Source: Candidatus Thalassolituus haligoni
GTDB taxonomy: Bacteria; Pseudomonadota; Gammaproteobacteria; Pseudomonadales; Oceanobacteraceae
Length of the DNA: 64,000 bases
Direction of reading: 5' to 3'
NCBI RefSeq assembly: GCF_041222825.1
Contig: NZ_CP139482.1
Span: 3,601,501 to 3,665,500 of the forward strand
The notes under the pieces are model-generated. The model was not told the DNA's origin. It did not search any database and worked only from the letters and a program-made list of their open reading frames with translations. Numbering within the stretch: position 1 is the stretch's first letter; each line of letters starts with the position of its first letter. The translations under genes were made by a program, and so were the position numbers. Below are positions 46,686-55,987 of this stretch, piece by piece.

Positions 46686-49600
46686 TGCTGTCGCACTGGA
46701 TTCAAACGGTTCTGGTACAGCGGGTACTGATTCTGGTGATCAGTCTCGGCGTACTGGCGGCGGGCGTGATCAGCTATCAAAACCTGCGGATTGATGCCTT
46801 CCCGGAAATATCGCCTACCCAGGTAAAGATCATTATCAAGGCACCCGGTTTGCCACCGGAAGAACTTGAGACACGGGTTACCCGCAAGATCGAAGTGGAG
46901 CTGCTCGGTATCCCGAACCAATCGATCCTGCGCTCCGTGGTGAAGTACGGTCTGACCGACATTACCGTCGATTTTGCCGAAGGCACGGATATTTACTGGG
47001 CGCGCCAACAGGTATCCGAACGGCTGGCGGCCGTCTGGCCGGAACTGCCTGCTGACATCAGTGGCGGCATCGCCCCCATGAGTACGCCCCTCGGCGAGCT
47101 GTATATGTTTACCCTCGACGGGCCACAATCGCTGGCCGAAAAACGCCGTATTCTCGACTGGCAAATCCGGCCGCTGTTACGCACCGTACCCGGTGTGGCA
47201 GACATCAACGCCCTCGGTGGCAAGGTAGAAGCCTGGGCGGTTATCCCGGATATGATGGCACTGGCGCGGGCTGGCCTGACCCTGGCCGAGCTGCAGCAAT
47301 TTCTGCAACAGAACAACCGGAATGATGGTGCCGGACGCCTGGAAGACGGCGAAGAAGCCATCATTGTCAGCAGCACCGGGCGTATTACCACGCTTGAGGA
47401 TCTGGCCAACCGCGTGGTGGTGTATCGTGATGCCAGCCCGATTCGCCTCAATGACGTAGCCGACGTCCGGCTCGACAGTCTGACCCGCTACGGCGGAGTC
47501 ACCGACAGCGGCAAGGGAGAAACGGTTGAGGCGCTGGTCGTGGCGTTAAAAAATGCCAATGCCCAGCAAGTCATTAGCGGTGTACGCGAGGCACTCGACA
47601 GCCTCAATCTGCCTGCCGGAATGGAGATCCGGGTGTTTTACGACCGCAGCAACCTGATTGAACGCGCCGTTGGTACCGTGACCGAAGCCTTGTGGATTGC
47701 GGTGGCGCTGGTGATCCTATTACTCGGACTGTTTATCGGTAATGTACGTACGGCATTGGTGGTCGCCGTCAACCTGCCCATGTCTGCGCTGATGACCTTT
47801 ATCATCATGGACAAACTCGGTATGAGCGCCAACCTGATGAGTCTTGGCGGGCTGGCGATCGCCATCGGCATGCTGGTCGACGGCTCCGTCGTCGTGGTCG
47901 AAAACACCGTCACCCGCTTGCAGGCAAACAATCATGCCTTGCCACGCCTGCATGTAATCTTTCGGGCGATTCACGAAGTGTCTGTCCCCATCGTCTCGGG
48001 CACGCTGATTATTCTGCTGGTGTTCTCGCCGCTGGTGACCCTGCAAGGACTGGAAGGCAAATTGTTTGCGCCCGTGGCGCTGACCATTATGTTTGCCCTG
48101 GCCAGCAGTCTGGTGGTGTCGATGACCTTGATTCCGGTACTGACAACCTGGCTGATTCAGGCCGACAAGGTCACCACGCCAAGCTGGGTCAACTGCTTGC
48201 AAGCGGCCTACCGTCGTTCGCTCGAACGGACGTTAGCCAAGCCATTACCGATGCTGATCGGCCTGGCGCTGGCGGTGGTCGCCAGCGTGCTGGCCTTTAC
48301 CCAGACCGGCAAGGCCTTTATGCCGGAAATGGACGAAGGTGACCTGATTGTACAGCTGGAAAAAATCCCCACCATCAATCTGGAAGCATCGTTGGCGATT
48401 GATCTGCAGGTGGAAAAAGCCTTGCTGGCAGCGGTGCCGGACATCCAGCGCATTATCGCTCGCGCCGGTTCCGACGACCTGGGTATGGATCCGATGGGTC
48501 TCAACGAAACCGATATGTTTTTGCAGCTCAAGCCTGAGGAACAATGGCAGGCAGGCAGCAAAAGTGAGCTGCGGGAGCAGATCCGGGCCATTCTGGAACA
48601 GTTCCCCGGTTTAAATTATGGCTTTACCCAGCCGATTGATATGCGGGTATCGGAGATGATTTCCGGCTCGCGGGGCGATCTCGCCATCAAACTGTTTGGT
48701 ACCGACCTGCAACAGCTGCAATCCGTGTCCGAGCAAATTGCGACGCTGATGAAAACCCTGCCCGGTACGGCAGAAGTCATGCTTAATCAAGCCGATGGCA
48801 TGCACTACCTGACCGTTGCTCCAGATGCGACCCGGATCCTGCAGCTGGGACTGACGGTGAGTGCCGTACAAAACGCCTTGCGGGCAGCCCTTGAAGGTAT
48901 TCGTGCAGGGGACGTGGTGTACCCGGATCGGCAGCTACCGCTGGTGCTCAGACACTCACGCCCGGTACAAATCAGTGCCCTGTTGAACGAACACTGGCTG
49001 GTCACCGCCTCCGGTGACACCGTACCGCTGGCGGAACTGGTCAACGCCAGTGAAACGCCAGGGCCAGTACTGGTGAAACGGGAAAACGGCCAGCGCTTTG
49101 CCGTCGTCACCGTCAATGTCGAGGGCGTGGCACTGAGCGACTATGTCGCCGCCGCACAACAGGCGGTCAGCAAGAATATCGACCTGCCTGGTGGCTACCA
49201 TCTGAACTGGGGGGGTGAGTTTGAAAACCAGCAACGGGCCAACGCCCGCCTTGCCATTATGGTGCCGGTGGCCATCGCACTGGTGTTGCTGGTGCTGTTT
49301 ACCACCTTCGGCCGTATCAACGAGGCGCTGCTGATTCTGTGTAATATTCCTTTTGCCCTGATAGGCGGTGTGCTGGCACTCTGGATCAGTGGCGAATATT
49401 TGTCGGTGCCCGCTTCAATCGGTTTTATTGCATTATTGGGTGTGGCAGTGATGAACGGCGTAGTATTGGTTGACCAGTTCCGGCATTTGCAGGCACTGGG
49501 ACAACGGGGTCTGGAGATGATTCTGGCAGGTGCCGCCGGACGACTGCGACCGGTACTGATGACCGCCAGTACCGGTGCGGTTGGTTTGCTGCCGTTACTG

Positions 49601-49738
49601 TTTGCCACCGGGCCAGGCAGTGAAATCCAGAAGCCACTGGCTATCGTTGTGATCGGCGGGCTGGTGACCTCGACGCTACTGACCTTGTATGTATTACCGC
49701 TGCTTTATCGCCGCTTCATTCTGGAGGCAGACAAATGA
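46685..49738 (+). CDS. Heavy-metal efflux RND pump, CzcA/CusA family
   Basis: A 1017-aa inner-membrane RND pump of the heavy-metal (HME) family. The N-terminus (VLISLGVLAAGVISYQNLRIDAFPEISPTQVKI, read across about residues 14-50), the TM4 proton-relay region GMLVDGSVVVVENTVTRLQ with a single Asp followed by Gly-Ser, and EMDEGDLIVQLEKIP distinguish it from drug pumps. The porter loops and twelve membrane helices are complete. The metal cannot be assigned. It is third in the operon and overlaps both neighbours by a few bases. Confidence 0.95.
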   Translation: MLSHWIQTVLVQRVLILVISLGVLAAGVISYQNLRIDAFPEISPTQVKIIIKAPGLPPEELETRVTRKIEVELLGIPNQSILRSVVKYGLTDITVDFAEGTDIYWARQQVSERLAAVWPELPADISGGIAPMSTPLGELYMFTLDGPQSLAEKRRILDWQIRPLLRTVPGVADINALGGKVEAWAVIPDMMALARAGLTLAELQQFLQQNNRNDGAGRLEDGEEAIIVSSTGRITTLEDLANRVVVYRDASPIRLNDVADVRLDSLTRYGGVTDSGKGETVEALVVALKNANAQQVISGVREALDSLNLPAGMEIRVFYDRSNLIERAVGTVTEALWIAVALVILLLGLFIGNVRTALVVAVNLPMSALMTFIIMDKLGMSANLMSLGGLAIAIGMLVDGSVVVVENTVTRLQANNHALPRLHVIFRAIHEVSVPIVSGTLIILLVFSPLVTLQGLEGKLFAPVALTIMFALASSLVVSMTLIPVLTTWLIQADKVTTPSWVNCLQAAYRRSLERTLAKPLPMLIGLALAVVASVLAFTQTGKAFMPEMDEGDLIVQLEKIPTINLEASLAIDLQVEKALLAAVPDIQRIIARAGSDDLGMDPMGLNETDMFLQLKPEEQWQAGSKSELREQIRAILEQFPGLNYGFTQPIDMRVSEMISGSRGDLAIKLFGTDLQQLQSVSEQIATLMKTLPGTAEVMLNQADGMHYLTVAPDATRILQLGLTVSAVQNALRAALEGIRAGDVVYPDRQLPLVLRHSRPVQISALLNEHWLVTASGDTVPLAELVNASETPGPVLVKRENGQRFAVVTVNVEGVALSDYVAAAQQAVSKNIDLPGGYHLNWGGEFENQQRANARLAIMVPVAIALVLLVLFTTFGRINEALLILCNIPFALIGGVLALWISGEYLSVPASIGFIALLGVAVMNGVVLVDQFRHLQALGQRGLEMILAGAAGRLRPVLMTASTGAVGLLPLLFATGPGSEIQKPLAIVVIGGLVTSTLLTLYVLPLLYRRFILEADK

Positions 49739-50085
49739 ACACTACCGATACCGGTACTTCTCCGGTCACTCTCAATAATTCGTCACTGACCCTGCTCACC
49801 CTGTCACTGCCACCCAGGCAAGCCGATGCCATTACCGACTGGCTGCTGGAGCAGGGCCTGCCCGGATTCAGTTCCTGGACCGGCTGGGGCCATAGCAATC
49901 GCATCGGTCATCTGTCGATCAGTGAGCAGATTCAGGGTAAACAGAACCGTACCTTTGTCAGCCTGCACCTGAGCGATAGCCAGTGTCGTGAAGTGATTGA
50001 AAACCTGCATCTGGCTTTTAGCGGTTTTGATATTCACTACTGGGTGGAAGCGCTGCTTGCCAGTGGCAGCCTGAACAGTCAGTAG
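49735..50085 (+). CDS. DUF3240 family protein
   Basis: A 116-aa soluble protein whose core (residues 18-105) begins LTLLTLSLPPRQADAITDWL and contains GFSSWTGWGHSNR, the pattern of DUF3240, a PII-like ferredoxin-fold family regularly found as the last gene of HME-RND operons. A regulatory or metal-sensing role is suspected but not shown. It overlaps the pump gene by 4 nt and its 3' end overlaps the convergent kinase gene by 7 bp. Confidence 0.85.
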   Translation: MNTTDTGTSPVTLNNSSLTLLTLSLPPRQADAITDWLLEQGLPGFSSWTGWGHSNRIGHLSISEQIQGKQNRTFVSLHLSDSQCREVIENLHLAFSGFDIHYWVEALLASGSLNSQ

Positions 50086-51404
50086 TCCGGATTTAATGGC
50101 AACGACAGACACACTCGCAAACCGGCGTCAGGGCCGTTTTCAAACAGGATACGGCCCTGATACTGTTCGACAATATCTGCCACAATCGCCAACCCCAGTC
50201 CGTAACCTGCACCACTTTCATCACCCCGAACACCAGGCTGGTGCAAGCCCGCCAGTTTCTCCGGATCCACACCAGGGCCATCGTCGGCCACCAGCAGATG
50301 AATCTGTCCATCCTGTTGCTGTGTGGCTTCGATAGCGACGCTAGCAACCGCCCACTTACAGGCGTTGTCGACCAGATTCCCCATCAGCTCAAACATATCT
50401 TCCCGATCACCAGGAAATGGCAGCGTCGCAGGTAACTGCTGGCGGATGACCACCCCAGGATACAGTTTGGCCATACTCAGACAGAGTTGCCGTATCAGTT
50501 CAGCCAGATCGATCTGTGGTGCCCGGCTCATCAAGCCCGCGATTCTGGCCCGCTTCATTTCGTTATCGATCATCTGGTTCATGCGTTCAATCTGCTGCAG
50601 CGAGGTTTGCCAGTCGCCCTCTGGCTGCGACAACGCAACATCATGCAAACGATTGTTCAACACCGCCAGCGGCGTCTTCAGCGAGTGTGACAGATTGCCA
50701 CTGGCCATACGGGCACGCAGCAAACGCTCACGGGTACGTTCCCCAAGCCGGTTGATTTCATCCACCAGTGGCTCCAGCTCCTGCATATCCGGGGCATCCA
50801 GATGGTCACGCTCCTGCCGCGCCAGCTGACGCAGTTGCTGCTGCACCTGATTGAAGGGCAACAAGGCATTATTGAGCATGCGCCGTTGCCAGATAAAAAT
50901 AGCCGCCATCACCAGACCCAGTAACACCATCAAGGTTAAAAAAGCTCGGGTAAACACCGCCAGAATAGGACGAAAATCCTCGGCAATCTGAATCACCACC
51001 TGGTGATTGTGCACCATCAGCGTCTGAGTCATCACGTACAGGCTTTGCTCTGGCACAGCTTGCTGCCAGCTCCATGACAGACTGCCTTCCCGGCTTTCCA
51101 TCCGCAGCGCCAGAGTTCCCAGTGATGGCGACTTCAGTTGCTGGCCATTCCACATCACCTGGTAATAATGGCCGGATTGCGGCATTACAAAAATGGGCGG
51201 TAGTATGTGTTCATCAATATCCATGGTGTCGCGGTGCCAATGGATTTCCTGCAACAGCAAATCGCTGTCGTGTTCCAGCCGGGTTTTGAAATAGTCGGTC
51301 GCCGACACCAGCAGGGCAATCGCCGCAGCCGTGGTAACCAGCACCATCAGTACCAGCTGACCGCCCAACAGGGAACGAAACAGGCGTGCCGCTAAGGACC
51401 ACAT
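50079..51404 (-). CDS. Sensor histidine kinase
   Basis: A 441-aa membrane kinase. Helix 1 (about 13-35), a periplasmic sensor domain of about 110 residues and helix 2 (153-172) are followed by a HAMP-like segment, the dimerisation domain with phospho-acceptor His240 (GNLSHSLKTPLAVL) and the ATPase domain (N box LMGNLVDNACKWA, G1 VADDGPGVD, G2 GAGYGLGLAIV). The sensor loop holds several His/Met residues (about 50-85), possibly metal ligands. It is coupled to the response-regulator gene by TGATG overlap and converges on the heavy-metal efflux operon, its likely target. Confidence 0.93.
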   Translation of the reverse strand: MWSLAARLFRSLLGGQLVLMVLVTTAAAIALLVSATDYFKTRLEHDSDLLLQEIHWHRDTMDIDEHILPPIFVMPQSGHYYQVMWNGQQLKSPSLGTLALRMESREGSLSWSWQQAVPEQSLYVMTQTLMVHNHQVVIQIAEDFRPILAVFTRAFLTLMVLLGLVMAAIFIWQRRMLNNALLPFNQVQQQLRQLARQERDHLDAPDMQELEPLVDEINRLGERTRERLLRARMASGNLSHSLKTPLAVLNNRLHDVALSQPEGDWQTSLQQIERMNQMIDNEMKRARIAGLMSRAPQIDLAELIRQLCLSMAKLYPGVVIRQQLPATLPFPGDREDMFELMGNLVDNACKWAVASVAIEATQQQDGQIHLLVADDGPGVDPEKLAGLHQPGVRGDESGAGYGLGLAIVADIVEQYQGRILFENGPDAGLRVCLSLPLNPDY

Positions 51405-52072
51405 CAGCGATCTCCCATCAGGTAGCCCTGGCCACGAAAGGTACGGATGCGTTCCTGCCCAATTTTTTTGCGCAATCGGCGGATATAGACTTCCACCAGA
51501 TTTTCATTTTTTTCTTCCTGCCAGTCGTAGGTGGCATCCAGCAATTGCTGCTTGGAGACAATTTGTCCGGCTTTTTGCATCAGCAATCTCAGCATGGCGA
51601 ATTCGGTTACAGTCAGGCTTTCACACACACCCATCCCGTTCGAGACCTGTTGTTTGGTTTCATCCAGTGTCAGACCATCCACGACCAGACGGGTTTGTCC
51701 CTGCTGCTCCACCCGGCGTCGTAACGCTTCCAGCCGCGCCAACAGCTCTTCACTCTGGAACGGTTTACCCAGGTAATCGTCGGCTCCGGCATTCAGCCCA
51801 TCCACCCGTTCCTGCCAACTGTTACGAGCGGTCAGAATCAGTACCGGGGTGGTGATGCCCTGACTGCGCCAACAGGTCAGTACTTCCAGACCCGACAGGT
51901 ACGGCAACCCCAAGTCGAGCACCACACAACCGATCACATCAAGATGATCTGGCAAATAGCGGGCGGCCCAGTCACCACGATCCAGTTGTTCGACACCATA
52001 ACCGGCTCCGGTGAGGTAACGACCAATATCCCGGCTCAGCTGGGGATCGTCTTCAACCAATAGAATATTCAA
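51404..52072 (-). CDS. OmpR-family response regulator
   Basis: A 222-aa regulator. The receiver domain has the acidic pair ED near residue 7, phospho-acceptor Asp53 (VVLDLGLPYLSG), Thr in LILTARN and Lys in DDYLGKPF. The winged-helix domain follows (LTVTEFAMLRLLMQKAGQIVSKQQL, NLVEVYIRRLRKKIG). The start is taken as TTG 52072, giving MNILLVEDD with AGAGG upstream; no ATG fits the family N-terminus. It heads the two-gene operon with the kinase and most likely controls the neighbouring heavy-metal pump. Confidence 0.92.
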   Translation of the reverse strand: MNILLVEDDPQLSRDIGRYLTGAGYGVEQLDRGDWAARYLPDHLDVIGCVVLDLGLPYLSGLEVLTCWRSQGITTPVLILTARNSWQERVDGLNAGADDYLGKPFQSEELLARLEALRRRVEQQGQTRLVVDGLTLDETKQQVSNGMGVCESLTVTEFAMLRLLMQKAGQIVSKQQLLDATYDWQEEKNENLVEVYIRRLRKKIGQERIRTFRGQGYLMGDR

Positions 52073-52187
52073 CAGTGACCTCTGTCCGACAGTTGTTGCC
52101 AGCCCTGTCACGCAGTGATTCAGGCGGGGGAAACAGCAATAGCGACTATCATACAGCAGGGCGTTATGGCGGCCAGCCAGATAGCAA

Positions 52188-52210
52188 AACGCCTGCAGCA
52201 AGCAGGCGTT
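52188..52210 (-). terminator. Rho-independent terminator of the AAAEK-repeat protein gene
   Basis: On the minus strand AACGCCTGC pairs perfectly with GCAGGCGTT around a 5-nt loop and is followed by TTGCTAT, 44 nt after the stop codon. Confidence 0.75.
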
Positions 52211-52253
52211 GAGGTGAGCCACTCACAAGGCATCTGCCTTGCCGATACAGCAC

Positions 52254-53405
52254 TCACAGAGAGACCAACAGCTCAATTTTCTTGAGTGTCCGAACTCCCA
52301 TGCCCTTAACCGTGACCAGTTCATCCATCGTTTTGAATGGGCGCTCTGCCACCAGGCTTTGGGCCAGCTTTTTGGAAATACCGCCGACAGCAGCCAGTTC
52401 GGCTTCGGTAGCGGTATTAATATTTACGCGGACTAATTTTTTTTTTAGGGCTGCAATCTTATCAGCAGCAGCTTTTTCAGCAGTGGCTTTTTCGGCAGCG
52501 GCTTTTTCAGCAGCGGCTTTTTCAGCAGCGGCTTTTTCAGCAGCGGCTTTTTCGGCAGCGGTTTTCTCAGCGGCGACTTTTTCGGCAGCGGCTTTTTCGG
52601 CAGCGGCTTTTTCGGCAACGGCTTTCTCAGCAGCGGCTTTTTCGGCAGCGGCTTTTTCGGCAGCGGCTTTCTCAGCAGCGGCTTTTTCGGCAGCGGCTTT
52701 TTCGGCAACGGCTTTCTCAGCAGCGGCTTTTTCGGCAGCGGTTTTCTCAGCGGCGGCTTTTTCGGCAGCGGTTTTCTCAGCGGCGACTTTTTCAGCCAAG
52801 GCGGCCTCTTTCTCTTCCACCACGTTTGCAACGACTTTTGCGGCAACCGCTTCCTTAACAACGTCTGCTTCTTTTTCAACGTCTGCTGCTTTTTCAACGT
52901 CTGCAACGGCTGCATCTTCAGCAACGGCTGCTTCACGTGGTTCGCCAAATGCTACTTCTATTACCTGACCAACCGCTGCCGCGCTATCATCGGCAACGAT
53001 ACTTTCACCGGCAACGACGTAGGGCAAATCAAACTGAACCACATCACGCGTGACAAAATCATCCAGATCCCATTCGCGCACTAGCAGTACCAGATTCCAC
53101 TCACCCATAGACGGTTCGACAAAAATCAGGTCATATTGACAGTTTTCCAGATAACACTGACCAAACAGTTCACCAATACTGGTGGCGGCCAATTGTTCAC
53201 CCTGATCAAGAGAGCCGTTATATCGCTGTGGCAAAGCCCACAGTTCAAGATTCAAGGTACCGCTGATGTTATCCGCAAAACGGTCGCTGGCAATACCATC
53301 GATATTCAGATAAATACGGCCTTGATCAATATTGAAGGCGGTATTACCAATGAAGTAGATGGGCTGTTCAGCCTGTGTGACTGCGTTGATTTCTGGCACA
53401 ATCAT
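52254..53405 (-). CDS. AAAEK-repeat protein with C-terminal helix-hairpin-helix (ComEA-like) domain
   Basis: A 383-aa protein with three parts. Residues 1-135 form a beta-rich domain of unknown family (ends FDLPYVV) with no signal peptide. Residues 140-206 are acidic and Ala/Val-rich. Residues 207-316 are 22 uninterrupted pentads of the type AAAEK, with Thr or Val as the first or second residue in seven of them; this should form one long charged helix. Residues 325-383 are a helix-hairpin-helix domain of the ComEA type ([30 protein letters not shown]), which binds DNA in relatives. AAGGA precedes ATG 53405. It is monocistronic. Cytoplasmic DNA binding is inferred; the overall architecture is unfamiliar. 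Confidence 0.85.
   Translation of the reverse strand: MIVPEINAVTQAEQPIYFIGNTAFNIDQGRIYLNIDGIASDRFADNISGTLNLELWALPQRYNGSLDQGEQLAATSIGELFGQCYLENCQYDLIFVEPSMGEWNLVLLVREWDLDDFVTRDVVQFDLPYVVAGESIVADDSAAAVGQVIEVAFGEPREAAVAEDAAVADVEKAADVEKEADVVKEAVAAKVVANVVEEKEAALAEKVAAEKTAAEKAAAEKTAAEKAAAEKAVAEKAAAEKAAAEKAAAEKAAAEKAAAEKAVAEKAAAEKAAAEKVAAEKTAAEKAAAEKAAAEKAAAEKAAAEKATAEKAAADKIAALKKKLVRVNINTATEAELAAVGGISKKLAQSLVAERPFKTMDELVTVKGMGVRTLKKIELLVSL
52458..52787 (-). repeat. 15-bp coding tandem repeat, 22 copies (AAAEK pentads)
   Basis: On the minus strand units close to GCTGCCGAAAAAGCC repeat every 15 bp for 330 bp. Variants occur at the first and second codon (GTC, ACC, GTT) and groups of units are copied together, suggesting recent expansion by slippage or unequal exchange. 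The unit length keeps the frame whatever the copy number. Confidence 0.95.
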
Positions 53406-53693
53406 AGTCCTTCCTGATAATTAACGTTATTTTTCAAGCTGTACGCCTGGTAAGGGGACTCCCTTGCAGAGGAACTATACGTCCACTTTGTCAGCTTTTA
53501 AAATTAAATTTGGGTGACTATAGGTCGCACCAGAAAAGCGCAAAAACTCGCCTCAAAAAAGGGATTTGTTCTATATAAATAATGGCCACCCCTCCTGTCA
53601 GGAAATATATATTCATAAAAAATATGAAAAAATACGCCAATATAATGATCTATTCATTTGGAAAGTATTTATTCAATAATCATCAAATATTCA
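53406..53693. other. AT-rich intergenic region upstream of the AAAEK-repeat gene
   Basis: A 288-bp gap. From about 53570 to 53700 it is strikingly AT-rich compared with its flanks, with many TATTCA/ATCATCAA runs. It carries the promoter of the repeat-protein gene; no coding sequence is supported. Confidence 0.5.
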
Positions 53694-54734
53694 TCAATTT
53701 CTGGCAGCCAGCCAATCCCGCACCCAGGTTGGCCACTCATTGGATAACTGGTCATCTTGCACGTGAAACTGCTGACCATAGGCGCTTAATTCAACCTGCC
53801 AGGCGTGCAGCAGATGATGGGAAGCACCCAATTCAGCGATTTCCTCCGAGGTTAACGCCTGTTGCAGGCGCTGAAGATAAAAACGACCGCCGTGGGCGTA
53901 AATCTTGTCTGCCACAATAGGGTGCCCCAACGCGGCCAGTTGTGCCCGCAGCTGATGTTTGCGACCCGTTTTCAATTCGCATTGAACCAGTGTCAGCCCA
54001 TCCTTTGCTGCCAGACACTGAAACAGTGTGCGACTGAGTTTGGCAGAACCGGACAGCAACGGCTGATGCTGTTCGGGGTCAACCACGTACATCTGACAAC
54101 GAATGGCGCTGTCTTGCCGCTCTGCCAGATGACATTCAAAATCGAGCTGCTGCCAATCCGGCTTGCCATACACCAGCGCCAGATAAGATTTACGCTGCAG
54201 CAGGGTGTTAAACCGTTTTTTCCAGCGTTTGTCGGCGGCAGAATGTTTCGCCAACAGAAGGATGCCTGATGTCTCCGCATCCAGCCGGTGTAACAGGTGG
54301 GCGTTGGTCGCCGGACTTTGGCGGCGTACCAGATTGATCAGGGTGTTGTAGAGATTGCGGGTGGTACGTGACACCGGTAAACCGGGCGGTTTGTGCACCG
54401 CCATCAATTCGTTACTTTGCCACAGTAATTGCCATTGGGTGTCGGCCTTGCCTTCCCGATGCTGTGGCAACCAGAAGGCAAATTCCTGCCCCGCTAGCAA
54501 CGGTATCGAGGCGTCCTGACAGCAGTGCTCATCAATGTGTATCCAGCCATTGTTGAGGGATGCCTCAAACGACAGCCCGTCTCGTCGCTCACACCAGTAT
54601 TGCCAGAGGGTGGCCAGAGGCTGATCCTCGAACAGCTGTCCAGTCAACCAGAACCCGTCCCTTTCAACTGATGCTCCGTCAACTGATGCTCCGTCAACCG
54701 TCCCGCCAAGTAATCGCATGTCGGGCAATATCAA
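53694..54734 (-). CDS. RluA-family 23S rRNA/tRNA pseudouridine synthase
   Basis: A 346-aa pseudouridine synthase of the RluA family. The catalytic motif HLLHRLDAETSGILLLAK holds the essential Asp, preceded by VHKPPGLPVSRTTR and followed by KSYLALVYG and LKTGRKHQLRAQLAALGHPIVADKIY. An N-terminal region of about 110 residues lies before the domain. The start is uncertain: TTG 54734 has an AGGA site and overlaps the NfeD stop, while ATG 54719 lacks a site. A 15-bp duplication (54664-54693) repeats DGASV near the N-terminus. The modified uridine cannot be named. Confidence 0.9.
   Translation of the reverse strand: MILPDMRLLGGTVDGASVDGASVERDGFWLTGQLFEDQPLATLWQYWCERRDGLSFEASLNNGWIHIDEHCCQDASIPLLAGQEFAFWLPQHREGKADTQWQLLWQSNELMAVHKPPGLPVSRTTRNLYNTLINLVRRQSPATNAHLLHRLDAETSGILLLAKHSAADKRWKKRFNTLLQRKSYLALVYGKPDWQQLDFECHLAERQDSAIRCQMYVVDPEQHQPLLSGSAKLSRTLFQCLAAKDGLTLVQCELKTGRKHQLRAQLAALGHPIVADKIYAHGGRFYLQRLQQALTSEEIAELGASHHLLHAWQVELSAYGQQFHVQDDQLSNEWPTWVRDWLAARN
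54664..54693 (-). repeat. 15-bp duplication in the pseudouridine synthase gene
   Basis: Two adjacent identical 15-bp units encode DGASV twice near the protein's N-terminus; outside the catalytic domain, so probably neutral. Confidence 0.85.
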
Positions 54735-55195
54735 GAATCCTGCTCCAGTGCCTCAACCCATAACACCCCTACATCCGCCCGTAACACCTTGACGGTGGTT
54801 CCGGCAGTGAGCGGTTGCTGGCTTTTGAGTTTCCACTCAACACCGGAATAACGATGGATGGCCTTACCGCTGATATCGACGTCCTGCTCCAGTACAAAAG
54901 CATCGCGGGCAAAGTCGCTATTGATCGGTGTTGGTTGTCGCTCGTCCTGCAGCCGTTTTAATGGCTTCCACAGCGCCAGTGCCAGGCCACAAGTAATCAA
55001 TGCGTTACTCCATAATGCTGCGGTCAGGGTTTCCGGCAAGATACCAACCAGCATCAGCAAACCAGATAGCACCAACGACAGCCCGAGGAAAAACAATACG
55101 ATGGAAGCAAACCCCAGAATCGCAACTTCAATAATCAGTGCCAGAATACCGGCCACCAGCAATGATTGGGGCAGATGTGACAACAGGTAGCTCAT
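54731..55195 (-). CDS. NfeD family membrane protein
   Basis: A 154-aa short NfeD protein: three membrane segments (about residues 10-30, 32-55 and 60-80), then a soluble OB-fold domain (AIHRYSGVEWKLKSQQPLTAGTTVKVLRADVGVLWVE). NfeD proteins pair with SPFH/stomatin proteins in membrane microdomains; such a gene lies 0.8 kb upstream on the same strand, separated by one unrelated gene. AAGGA precedes ATG 55195. Its stop overlaps the proposed TTG start of the pseudouridine synthase. Confidence 0.9.
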   Translation of the reverse strand: MSYLLSHLPQSLLVAGILALIIEVAILGFASIVLFFLGLSLVLSGLLMLVGILPETLTAALWSNALITCGLALALWKPLKRLQDERQPTPINSDFARDAFVLEQDVDISGKAIHRYSGVEWKLKSQQPLTAGTTVKVLRADVGVLWVEALEQDS

Positions 55196-55264
55196 AGCGA
55201 GTTTCCTTACAATTAGGTGATGGAGCAGAAAGAAGCATACGCCGGTGCCCCGACAACGGCCCTG

Positions 55265-55822
55265 TCAGACCAGTGTCTGGAGCAAGCGTTCAAACGCCGT
55301 CAGATCCGTATAGCGGTCGTTAACCGAGGCATTGTGGCTGATAAATAGGCCACCGGCCTGACGGATGCCGCCTTCGATCATCAGGTTATCGTGCAACCCG
55401 AATTCTTCAATTTTCAAACCATCCCGATCACGGATATCTCCCACTGGGCCAGGCTCACCCGTTATCCCAAACTGGGCCCAGGTACGGTTTGCAAACGGGG
55501 TCGGATCGTTACTGTAACCCATCAGCTGTTTGCCCAACCCTCGGGCAAAACCCAATTCATAAACGGTACCCACATCTGCGCTGGGGCCACGGAATGGCGT
55601 CAGGTTGGCGATGACCCTATCGGCCTGACGGATCAGCGCTTCATTGCCACGACTGATGGCCCACGCCAGTTCCGTGGTATCACCCGCCTCCAGTTCCGCA
55701 TCGAGTGGAAATAACCCGGTAAACCCGTAGCGTTGGCAAAGGGCTTTTTTGGCGGCTCCCAGTGCAACGGCATTGGGCAGAAAGACTTCTGGCCCGGCAA
55801 GATAAATTACCGCAGTCGTCAT
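55265..55822 (-). CDS. Nucleoside 2-deoxyribosyltransferase family protein
   Basis: A 185-aa protein of the nucleoside 2-deoxyribosyltransferase superfamily, which exchanges or hydrolyses bases of (deoxy)nucleosides and nucleotides. The YLAGPEVF start, IRQADRVIANLTPFRGPSADVGTVYELGFARG with catalytic Glu, and the C-terminal HNASVNDRY Asn region are present. ATG 55822 is chosen because it starts at the first beta strand. It lies between the SPFH and NfeD genes on the same strand. Whether it is a salvage or a house-cleaning enzyme is not readable. Confidence 0.88.
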   Translation of the reverse strand: MTTAVIYLAGPEVFLPNAVALGAAKKALCQRYGFTGLFPLDAELEAGDTTELAWAISRGNEALIRQADRVIANLTPFRGPSADVGTVYELGFARGLGKQLMGYSNDPTPFANRTWAQFGITGEPGPVGDIRDRDGLKIEEFGLHDNLMIEGGIRQAGGLFISHNASVNDRYTDLTAFERLLQTLV

Positions 55823-55987
55823 AACGAGTCCGAGTGGCGATGGTGTCGGCAAAGAGCGTTCAGGGCAAGTGTCATGGGCGGATTTTCAACGATGATAATG
55901 GAACGAACATGGGGGTAAGAACGGTAAGAACGGCGCTATCCCGTATTGGGGTATAACGCCGACTTCCCTGTCGCAGCCAGATGTTAT

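Noticed and set aside
47720..48202. Minus-strand frame opposite the heavy-metal pump
   Set aside because: Shadow frame, His/Gln-rich translation typical of antisense to membrane-helix codons.
52458..52787. Regular repeats that could suggest a CRISPR-like or minisatellite array
   Set aside because: Units are directly adjacent without spacers and lie in frame inside a gene.
52282..52968. Plus-strand open frame of 228 codons rich in AAFSA repeats
   Set aside because: It is the mirror of the AAAEK pentad repeat on the other strand; the 15-bp repeat keeps several frames open. The minus-strand frame has a ribosome site, a terminator and a recognised C-terminal domain.
53582..53920. Open frame in the AT-rich region before the AAAEK gene, plus strand
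   Set aside because: Begins in AT-rich non-coding DNA and runs antisense into the pseudouridine synthase gene; no recognised domain.
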